From positions 22,796-28,688 of the forward strand of contig JAOZNY010000005.1 in NCBI GenBank assembly GCA_029933565.1: 5,893 bases of DNA, written 5' to 3'. The notes under the pieces were generated by a model. It ran no database searches. It was not told the origin of the DNA and saw only the letters and a program-made list of their open reading frames with translations. Position 1 is the stretch's first letter, and each line of letters opens with the position of its first letter. Source of the DNA: Bacteroidales bacterium. Its GTDB lineage: Bacteria; Bacteroidota; Bacteroidia; Bacteroidales; F082. The translations under genes and the position numbers were made by a program. Shown here piece by piece: positions 1 through 5,228 of the stretch.

Positions 1-254
1 ACGAATTAGTAATAAATGTTGTTGAAGCACTCAAAAACAGAATGGCAGCATTAATTGCCAATCACGGGGCAGTGTGCATTGGTAGGGATATTGAAGAAGC
101 ATTCGTGGTTTCACAAATACTGGAGAAAGCATGTAAAACATATATAGAAGCTTCCTTTTTAGGTGGAGCAAAAAGTCTTGATAAATTCGATGCACAGAAA
201 ATGCATGAAGACTACTTAAAGAATTATTCTGCTGAAGCAGGGAGGAATAGATAA
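1..254 (+). CDS. Class II aldolase/adducin-family protein, C-terminal part (5' end outside window)
   Basis: The last 83 codons of an open frame that enters from the left edge in the frame starting at base 3 and ends at TAA 252-254. The segment AALIANHGAVCIGRDIEEAF is the hallmark of the class II aldolase/adducin family, which includes L-fuculose-phosphate aldolase and L-ribulose-5-phosphate 4-epimerase. In that family the histidine of the NHG motif is one of the zinc ligands of the active site; the other two histidines and the catalytic acid lie in the missing N-terminal part. After this motif come an amphipathic helix (VSQILEKACKTYIEA) and a charged tail. The family is usually about 210-230 residues, so a little over a third is present. 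The protein is presumably cytoplasmic and acts in sugar-phosphate metabolism, but the substrate cannot be told from this fragment. The ATG at 42 is internal, not the start. No classic terminator follows; the next gene converges on it. Confidence 0.85.
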   Translation, partial: ELVINVVEALKNRMAALIANHGAVCIGRDIEEAFVVSQILEKACKTYIEASFLGGAKSLDKFDAQKMHEDYLKNYSAEAGRNR

Positions 255-311
255 TAAGATATTGATGTAAGAATGAAATCAACACCAAATTAAACTAATG
301 TGTTTATTGAG

Positions 312-373
312 ATTGCTTCTCTGCCAAGAAAAACTCAATTAAAAACTCACGTCTTTTCAAGGCAGATCGCAAT
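312..373. repeat. Imperfect palindromic element between convergent genes
   Basis: The left arm ATTGC-ttc-TCTGCC (312-325) and the right arm GGCAGA-tc-GCAAT (361-373) are inverted complements: 11 base pairs interrupted by a 3/2-base internal loop, enclosing 35 bases. Within the loop the 9-mer AAAAACTCA occurs twice in direct orientation (329-337 and 341-349). The outer ends, GAGATTGCTTC on the left and GCAATGACG on the right, resemble the ends of dispersed palindromic repeats that I remember from many bacterial genomes; that resemblance is from memory. There is no T-run after either arm, so it does not look like a standard intrinsic terminator, though it could still fold in both transcripts and protect their 3' ends. 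The rest of the 134-bp gap (255-388) holds nothing else I recognise. Confidence 0.6.
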
Positions 374-388
374 GACGATTATTCTTCC

Positions 389-2548
389 CTAATCCATAAT
401 CTGAAAGTCGAGTTGACGGCGGATAAGATCAACATTTTTAACCAGTACATTAACCTCATCACCAAGGCGATAAACATGTCCGTACTGTTTTCCAATTATT
501 CTATAATTATCTTCATCGAGATAATAATAATCTCCTTTCAAATCATTAAACCTGATTAGTCCTTCGCTATGGCTTTCTATCAACGACACAAAAATACCCC
601 ATTTGCTCACGCCTGAAATCAGGCCTGGAAATACTTTTCCAACTTTGTCAATCATAAACTCCACCTGCTTGTATTTTACCGATGCACGTTCGGCTTCACT
701 TGCTTGCTTTTCCATATCTGACGAATGCTGACAGGCCTCTTCATATTTTTCCTTGTCTGCCGATTTGCCTCCTTCAAGGTAACTTTCTAAAAGCCTATGT
801 ACCATTAGGTCGGGGTAGCGACGGATGGGCGAAGTGAAATGGGAGTAAAAATCAAATCCCAAACCATAATGCCCATTATTATCAGTTGAATAAATTGCCT
901 TCGACATTGTACGGATAGCAATAGTTTCTATCATGTTTTCCTCACCTTTTCCTTTTATCCTTTCGAATAAGTTATTGTAAGAAGAAGCAAGTTGTTGCCT
1001 TGAGCCAACATTTAGCCCGTAACCAAGTTTCTTTAAAAAACCAACAAAAGTGGCTAGTTTTTCAGGATTAGGCTCATCGTGGATTCTGTAAATAAATGTT
1101 TTTGGAACCTTCCCCGATTTTGGTTTGCCAATAAATGTTGCAACACTACGGTTTGCCAGAAGCATAAATTCTTCCACTAAGTGATTTGCTTCTTTTTGCA
1201 CCTTAACATAGGTTTCAATTGGCTTTCCTTTTTCATCAAGTTTAAACTTAATCTCCTCAGTTTGGAAATTTATTGAACCGGCATCAAATCTTTTTTTCCT
1301 TAAAATTAAAGCTAGTTTGTGGAAAGTTAATATTTCATTAGAATATTCACCTTCGCCATTATCAATTATTTGCTGTGCTTCTTCGTAGGTGAACCTGCGG
1401 TTTGAATTAATCACAGTTTTCCCAAACCACTGATCCAGAACCTCTGCCTTTTCGTTCATTCTAAAAACAACTGAAAAAGTTAGTTTCTCTTCATTTGGCC
1501 TTAGTGAACACACCATATTTGAAAGTTTTTCGGGCAGCATGGGAATAACCCTGTCGACCAGATAAACAGATGTTGCTCTTTGATAGGCTTCTTTTTCGAG
1601 GGCAGTTCCGGGTTGAACATAATGCGAAACATCGGCAATATGCACACCTATTTCATAAATGCCTTTTTCCAATTGCTTAAAAGAAAGTGCATCGTCAAAA
1701 TCTTTTGCGTCGTAAGGGTCAATTGTTAGGGTAAATGTTTTTCTATAATCCCTTCTCTTTTTAATCTCTGCTGGAGAAATTTTCATGGAAATATTTGAAG
1801 CATCGCGTTCAACAGCATCTGAAAAAGAAAGAGGAAAATCATATTCGGCCAATATCGACTGCATCTCCACGTCATTGTCACCTGGCTGTCCAAGTACTTT
1901 TATAATTTTCCCAAAAGGATTATTAGCATGCTCAGGCCAATCCATTAGTTTTACTAAAACTTTCTGCCCATTTTTTGCTTCACCAAAATGTTCTTTAGGT
2001 ATAAAAAGGTCGTAAGGCATATTTTGGCTGTCGGCTACAACAAATCCAAAATTCTTTTCTAGTTCAAGTGTCCCAACAAAAGTTTCCTTCTTCCTTTCAA
2101 GTACTTCAATTATTTGTCCTTCGGTTTTATGGCTTTTACGCTTTGGAAAAATAAGTACCTTAACACAATCTCCATGCAAGGCATGACCCGTATTATTTGC
2201 TGAAATAAAAACATCATCGCCGCCTTCATCGGAAATAATATAAGCTTTCCCGGTTTTTTTCAAATCGACCCTACCTGTAACATATTGGCTTTTATTTGCC
2301 ATTTTCTGTAATTTCTCAGGATTGATTACATATTTTCCGGGTTTCACACGTATAATATCATTGGCGTCTTCCAACTCCCCTATAATATTCATTATTACGT
2401 TTTTACCTATTTTATCCTTTACACCCAAACGAAAGGCAATTTGTTTATAATTATAATTTTTGAATGGGTTCTCAGCAAAAACTCCAAGTATCATTCCCAC
2501 AAGGGCATTTTTAGGTTTCTGCTTACTTTTTTTATCTCTCTTCTTCAT
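389..2548 (-). CDS. rnr: Ribonuclease R (3'-5' exoribonuclease, RNase II/RNB superfamily)
   Basis: A complete 719-residue protein. RNase R degrades RNA processively from the 3' end, including structured RNA, and acts in mRNA, rRNA and tmRNA-linked turnover in the cytoplasm. Numbered from the chosen start, the domains are: lysine-rich N-terminus; winged-helix domain about 14-70; two cold-shock/OB domains about 88-135 and 155-200; RNB catalytic domain about 265-590; S1 domain about 637-717. The RNB signature TIDPYDAKDFDDAL gives the four metal-binding aspartates D277, D283, D285 and D286. The second signature HFTSPIRRYPDLMVHR is also intact. Unlike the roughly 813-residue E. coli enzyme, it ends directly after the S1 domain without a long basic tail, as is common in Bacteroidota. 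I chose ATG 2548-2546 (MKKRDKKSKQ) because the upstream extension to a TTG at 2578 covers the promoter-like box and adds ten residues that do not look like the family. Stop TAG is at 391-389. It stands alone, divergent from the FadL-like gene. Confidence 0.96.
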   Translation of the reverse strand: MKKRDKKSKQKPKNALVGMILGVFAENPFKNYNYKQIAFRLGVKDKIGKNVIMNIIGELEDANDIIRVKPGKYVINPEKLQKMANKSQYVTGRVDLKKTGKAYIISDEGGDDVFISANNTGHALHGDCVKVLIFPKRKSHKTEGQIIEVLERKKETFVGTLELEKNFGFVVADSQNMPYDLFIPKEHFGEAKNGQKVLVKLMDWPEHANNPFGKIIKVLGQPGDNDVEMQSILAEYDFPLSFSDAVERDASNISMKISPAEIKKRRDYRKTFTLTIDPYDAKDFDDALSFKQLEKGIYEIGVHIADVSHYVQPGTALEKEAYQRATSVYLVDRVIPMLPEKLSNMVCSLRPNEEKLTFSVVFRMNEKAEVLDQWFGKTVINSNRRFTYEEAQQIIDNGEGEYSNEILTFHKLALILRKKRFDAGSINFQTEEIKFKLDEKGKPIETYVKVQKEANHLVEEFMLLANRSVATFIGKPKSGKVPKTFIYRIHDEPNPEKLATFVGFLKKLGYGLNVGSRQQLASSYNNLFERIKGKGEENMIETIAIRTMSKAIYSTDNNGHYGLGFDFYSHFTSPIRRYPDLMVHRLLESYLEGGKSADKEKYEEACQHSSDMEKQASEAERASVKYKQVEFMIDKVGKVFPGLISGVSKWGIFVSLIESHSEGLIRFNDLKGDYYYLDEDNYRIIGKQYGHVYRLGDEVNVLVKNVDLIRRQLDFQIMD

Positions 2549-2555
2549 ATATTTA

Positions 2556-2563
2556 CAAAGATA
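2556..2563 (-). promoter_or_regulatory. Candidate Bacteroidota -7 box for rnr
   Basis: Read on the minus strand, the sequence is TATCTTTG, an exact match to the Bacteroidota -7 consensus TAnnTTTG. It ends only seven bases before the rnr ATG at 2548. No good -33 TTTG lies at the usual 19-22 base spacing; the region there is T-rich. If this box is used, transcription would begin at or within a few bases of the start codon, giving a leaderless or nearly leaderless mRNA. Confidence 0.5.
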
Positions 2564-2609
2564 GTCATTAACAAACAACTATTAATAAAAGATACTATCA
2601 AAGCATGTT

Positions 2610-2636
2610 TATATTTAGATATGTGCTATATTGCAC
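2610..2636 (+). promoter_or_regulatory. Possible promoter region of the FadL-like gene
   Basis: TATATTTA at 2610-2617 matches the -7 consensus TAnnTTTG at all but its last base and would give a leader of about 40 bases. It is followed by a short perfect dyad, GTGC-tatatt-GCAC (2623-2636), which could be a hairpin at the start of the leader or a protein site. No convincing -33 box or Shine-Dalgarno sequence is visible before ATG 2663; the bases just upstream are all A/T, as is usual for translation starts in this phylum. This is a weak call made because the gene must have a promoter in this 114-bp divergent gap. Confidence 0.25.
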
Positions 2637-2662
2637 GCTTTATAAACCAATATCTATTTATT

Positions 2663-4294
2663 ATGCGAAAAATATTACTATTATTAATCGGAGTTTTAGT
2701 TACAGGAAACATGTTATGGGCAGGTGGACTGGTAACAAATACGAATCAGAGTACAGCATGGGCACGTATGCTGGCCAGAGATGCATCAGTGGATATTGAT
2801 GCTGTTTTCTTTAACCCGGCAGGCTTAGTGAAATTACAAGATGGATTCCATATTTCAATTAACAGCCAGACATTAGGGCAAAAGAAAACCATTATCTCCT
2901 CATTCCCTTTCCTTAACGACCCAACCTATGAGGGTGATGTATTTGCTCCTGTTTTCCCTTCCATTTACATGGCATGGAAAAAAGGACGTATTGCAATTTC
3001 TTTAGGATTCAACCCAATTGGTGGTGGTGGTAGTGCCGCTTTCGAAAGAGGCCTTCCTTCGATGGAAATGGGTATTTCTGCACTTGCAAAATCATTTGAG
3101 CCAATGGGCGTAACCGGTTATTCAGCAGACATGCGATTTGAAGGTTCTTCTATTTATTGGGGACTTCAATTGGGTGTAAGTTTTGCAATAACAGATAATA
3201 TTTCTGTATTTGCCGGTGGTAGATATGTTATGGCTAAAAACACTTATCAGGGATACTTAAAAGACATTACTTTTCAAACGGCAGGTGGGGATGTAAGAGC
3301 TGATGATTTTATGAATGGTGTTGCTAATCAGGCTGCTGCAGCTGCCGGACAAGCACAATTTGGAGGTGATGCAATGGAACCTTTAATTGAAGGTGGACTT
3401 GGTGATTATACCATTAATGAGGCTGTTGCACTTGGAGCACTTACTCCAGAACAAGCAGCAATGATGGAAGGTGGACTTATGCAATTTGGACTTACTCAAG
3501 CCGAAATTGATGCAATGAATATTGGTCAGAGCCAGGCATATTTTTACGGAGCAGCAACACAACTTAATGGTCAAGCAGCTGAACTTAGAGTTGGAGCAGG
3601 CCTCATGGGTGACCAAGAGGGAATTGACGTTGTTCAAACAGGTAGTGGTTTTACTCCTATTTTAGGTGCTAACCTTTCATTCTTAGAGGATAAGATAAAT
3701 ATTGGTATTAAGTATGAATTTAAAACCAAAATGGACCTTACCAATGAAACTACAACGGATTTTGTTACAGGAGTTAATCCTGATGGATCACCTATAACTA
3801 TGTTCCCTGATGGTAAAGTAACAAATGCAGATATCCCTGCAATGCTTTCAATTGGTATCGGCTTGCAAATAATTGAGCCTGTTACTCTTCAGTTGGGCTA
3901 CCATACTTATTTTGATAGTGGCGCAGGCTGGGCAACAGATGAAAATGGTGTTGAACTAATTGATAAAAACTTTAGTGAATATGCAATAGGTCTTGAATGG
4001 GCACTTGGCCCAAAATTCCGTCTTAGCGGTGGTTATCTTTTGACTATTACCGGTGTTAACGAGCATTATCAGTCGGATTTGACTTATAGCCTTAATACCA
4101 ATACATTTGGTTATGGTTTCGCATGGGACATAAGTAATGCCGTTACACTACAATTTGGTGGTTATGCAACTGCATATAGTGATGGAAATTTTAACAAGGA
4201 TTATAATGGAATTGCCTACACTGAAACGTACAAGAAGGTTCATTATGCTGTCTCACTGGGTCTTGATATTAAACTTGGTGGAAACAAAGAATAG
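2663..4294 (+). CDS. FadL/OmpP1-family outer membrane transport protein
   Basis: A complete 543-residue protein. It starts with a signal peptide (MRKILLLLIGVLVTGNMLWA, probable cleavage near residue 20), so ATG 2663 is chosen although the frame is open further upstream. The N-terminal segment with ARMLARDASVDIDAVFFNPAGL (residues 34-55) is the hatch region of the FadL/OmpP1 family, including its NPAG motif (51-54). The remainder shows alternating hydrophobic and polar residues and aromatic girdles typical of beta strands, ending in a probable last strand (VHYAVSLGLDIKLG). Known members are 14-stranded barrels that let long-chain fatty acids or aromatic hydrocarbons cross the outer membrane by lateral diffusion; the cargo here is unknown. 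A segment of roughly 125 residues (about 201-327), rich in Ala, Gly, Gln and Met and probably helical, interrupts the strand pattern and is likely an extracellular or plug insertion. The gene is monocistronic, with a strong terminator 30 bases after stop TAG. Confidence 0.88.
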   Translation: MRKILLLLIGVLVTGNMLWAGGLVTNTNQSTAWARMLARDASVDIDAVFFNPAGLVKLQDGFHISINSQTLGQKKTIISSFPFLNDPTYEGDVFAPVFPSIYMAWKKGRIAISLGFNPIGGGGSAAFERGLPSMEMGISALAKSFEPMGVTGYSADMRFEGSSIYWGLQLGVSFAITDNISVFAGGRYVMAKNTYQGYLKDITFQTAGGDVRADDFMNGVANQAAAAAGQAQFGGDAMEPLIEGGLGDYTINEAVALGALTPEQAAMMEGGLMQFGLTQAEIDAMNIGQSQAYFYGAATQLNGQAAELRVGAGLMGDQEGIDVVQTGSGFTPILGANLSFLEDKINIGIKYEFKTKMDLTNETTTDFVTGVNPDGSPITMFPDGKVTNADIPAMLSIGIGLQIIEPVTLQLGYHTYFDSGAGWATDENGVELIDKNFSEYAIGLEWALGPKFRLSGGYLLTITGVNEHYQSDLTYSLNTNTFGYGFAWDISNAVTLQFGGYATAYSDGNFNKDYNGIAYTETYKKVHYAVSLGLDIKLGGNKE

Positions 4295-4324
4295 TTTTTG
4301 TTACGTATAAAAAGAGTTTTTAAT

Positions 4325-4363
4325 AAAGGCCGCTTCATAATTATGGAGCGGCTTTTTATTTTT
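4325..4363 (+). terminator. Intrinsic terminator of the FadL-like gene
   Basis: The stem GCCGCT-t-CAT (4329-4338) pairs with ATG-g-AGCGGC (4343-4352) around an AATT loop, with one T-G wobble, giving ten paired bases. It is flanked by AAAG on the left and by TTTTTATTTTT (4353-4363) on the right, which extend the stem and supply the U-tract. The A-rich left flank means it could also work on the minus strand, but no gene approaches from that side. It lies 30 bases beyond the stop codon at 4294. Confidence 0.9.
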
Positions 4364-4445
4364 CTGCTCTTGGGAGTTTAGACTAAAATATTAACACTAT
4401 CCCCATAAATTATGTCTTGATTCCTTTAACCCATTCTTCTGTTTT

Positions 4446-4505
4446 TTGTTAATATCCCTTCAATCTTCATTTGATAATTAACAAGCAAATAACAATTGCT
4501 GTTAA
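4446..4505. repeat. Nested inverted repeats upstream of the P460-like gene
   Basis: Three segments share complementary TTAAC/GTTAA cores. Segment A, TTGTTAATATC (4446-4456), pairs with the first part of segment B, GAT-a-ATTAACAA (4473-4484), with one bulged base. The second part of B, TTAAC-a-AGCAA (4478-4488), also pairs with segment C, TTGCTGTTAA (4496-4505), again with one bulge. The A-B and B-C hairpins are mutually exclusive because they use the same bases of B. They lie 48 or more bases upstream of the best -7 box, so they are more likely regulator sites in DNA than a leader structure, unless transcription starts further upstream. In an AT-rich spacer, part of this could be chance. The rest of the 4364-4445 stretch shows nothing I recognise. 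Confidence 0.4.
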
Positions 4506-4531
4506 ATAATTGCTAAAACGGTAGATTTTTC

Positions 4532-4551
4532 TTTTCAAATTGAATTGAAAA
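4532..4551. promoter_or_regulatory. Operator-like perfect inverted repeat at the P460-like promoter
   Basis: TTTTCAA (4532-4538) and TTGAAAA (4545-4551) form a perfect 7-base inverted repeat with a 6-base spacer. It ends one base before the -7 box at 4553-4560, so it fills the gap between the expected -33 and -7 elements. A bound dimeric regulator would block RNA polymerase there, as with a repressor. The composition is AT-rich and I cannot name a regulator, so this is positional inference. Confidence 0.35.
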
Positions 4552-4552
4552 A

Positions 4553-4560
4553 TACTTTTG
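4553..4560 (+). promoter_or_regulatory. Candidate -7 box for the P460-like gene
   Basis: TACTTTTG matches the Bacteroidota -7 consensus TAnnTTTG exactly and ends 27 bases before ATG 4588, giving a leader of roughly 20 bases. The -33 element is poor: only T-runs (4526-4530 and 4532-4535) occur at suitable spacing. A weak -33 next to a dyad fits a regulated promoter, which is inference. Confidence 0.6.
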
Positions 4561-4587
4561 GGCAAAACTTAAAAAACAATATTACAA

Positions 4588-5130
4588 ATGAAGACAAAAT
4601 TATTTTTAATGCTGGCTATTGCCGGATTTATTGCTTTAAGTAGTGGATGTAAGAAAGATGAAGACCCTCAGGAAGCCGAAACCTACACACTTACTCAAAC
4701 CGATTTAAACCAAGCAACAGGTGCTGAAGACCTTGATGTTACAGGCTCACCTTACGGACAAGATGTAACGATTGCCCACAATGGAATGGCAGTTTCTGCC
4801 GATTCAACTTTCAGGGATATTTATTCAAATATTTCATCAAGTGAAAGTATTACACTTGGAACAATTTTTACTAAAAAGACTTATTTAATGAATGCCGACG
4901 GAAGCAAAGGAATGTTACAGGTAACTTTTGCCATGGCGAAACGAGAAGCCGGCTACAATACTGATGGTGGCGACTGGGAATATGTGATGATGCCAAATAA
5001 TACGGGCAACGATTTTAGCGCTCAGCCAAATGGTGTCCTCCCCGATATTAGTGAGACAGAAATGCGTGGAAAACTTGCAATGTGTGCCTCATGCCACTCA
5101 AAAAAATCTTCTTACATTTTTGTGAGATAA
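4588..5130 (+). CDS. Cytochrome P460-family (P460 / cytochrome c'-beta type) heme lipoprotein
   Basis: A complete 180-residue protein. Residues 1-20 form a lipoprotein signal peptide with lipobox LSSGC, so Cys21 would be lipidated. The mature start CKKDED fits the Lys-then-acidic surface-export signal described for Bacteroidota lipoproteins. The domain from about 89 to the end has the P460 pattern: GTIFTKKTY, then KREAGYNTDGGDWEY, then a heme c motif CASCH (166-170) close to the C-terminus. In P460 this fold is a beta-sheet dimer whose c-type heme is also cross-linked to a lysine and which oxidises hydroxylamine; the sister group, cytochrome c'-beta, lacks the cross-link and binds NO. By hand alignment to the Nitrosomonas europaea enzyme from memory, Lys96 matches the cross-linking lysine and Phe114 stands where P460 has its key Glu, so catalysis is doubtful. 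Possible roles are NO or hydroxylamine binding or electron transfer. It is monocistronic, flanked by its own promoter-like box and terminator. Confidence 0.82.
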   Translation: MKTKLFLMLAIAGFIALSSGCKKDEDPQEAETYTLTQTDLNQATGAEDLDVTGSPYGQDVTIAHNGMAVSADSTFRDIYSNISSSESITLGTIFTKKTYLMNADGSKGMLQVTFAMAKREAGYNTDGGDWEYVMMPNNTGNDFSAQPNGVLPDISETEMRGKLAMCASCHSKKSSYIFVR

Positions 5131-5150
5131 ACATTTCATAGTGTGTTTGT

Positions 5151-5194
5151 AAAAGGCAGCTTTAGAAAGAAATTTCTAATTGCTGCTTTTTTTT
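5151..5194 (+). terminator. Intrinsic terminator of the P460-like gene
   Basis: AAAAG plus GCAGC (5151-5160) pairs with GCTGC (5182-5186) plus the T-run. The inner stem AGAAA (5164-5168) pairs with TTTCT (5173-5177) around a GAAA loop, and TT/AA next to it adds two more pairs, leaving a small internal loop. The eight T residues at 5187-5194 are the U-tract. It begins 20 bases after the stop codon and separates this gene from the comF-like gene, whose start is only 35 bases further on. Confidence 0.85.
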
Positions 5195-5206
5195 ATGGAT
5201 ATTTGT

Positions 5207-5214
5207 TACCTTAG
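5207..5214 (+). promoter_or_regulatory. Weak -7 box for the comF-like gene
   Basis: TACCTTAG differs from the consensus TAnnTTTG at one base and lies 14 bases before ATG 5229. GATATTTG (5198-5205) is an equally close alternative. Any -33 element would overlap the stem and T-run of the preceding terminator. A promoter is expected here because the upstream gene is terminated, but the exact box is uncertain. Confidence 0.3.
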
Positions 5215-5228
5215 TCCTCTAATTATCA

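Noticed and set aside
31..288. 85-codon minus-strand open frame over the aldolase end
   Set aside because: The opposite strand encodes the conserved NHG motif of the class II aldolase, and this frame gives a low-complexity Leu/Ser/Phe-rich product.
255..388. Search for an intrinsic terminator or tRNA/small RNA between the aldolase and rnr
   Set aside because: The only structured element is the palindrome at 312-373, which lacks a T-tract on either side; no tRNA-like arms are visible.
1785..2015. 76-codon plus-strand open frame inside rnr
   Set aside because: It is an antisense shadow of the OB-domain region of rnr, with no family resemblance and no promoter or start context.
2601..2640. AAGCATG...CACGCTT inverted repeat upstream of the FadL-like gene
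   Set aside because: Seven bases with one mismatch and a 26-base gap in an AT-rich spacer are easily expected by chance; only the tighter GTGC/GCAC dyad inside it was noted.
2441..2662. Upstream extension of the FadL-like reading frame
   Set aside because: It overlaps the 5' end of rnr and the divergent promoter region, and would put about 74 residues before a proper signal peptide that starts at 2663.
3383..3637. 84-codon open frame on the minus strand inside the FadL-like gene
   Set aside because: It lies opposite a clearly coding segment. Its Cys/Leu/Ser-rich product has no recognisable motif, and it only reflects the codon pattern of the Ala/Gly-rich insert.
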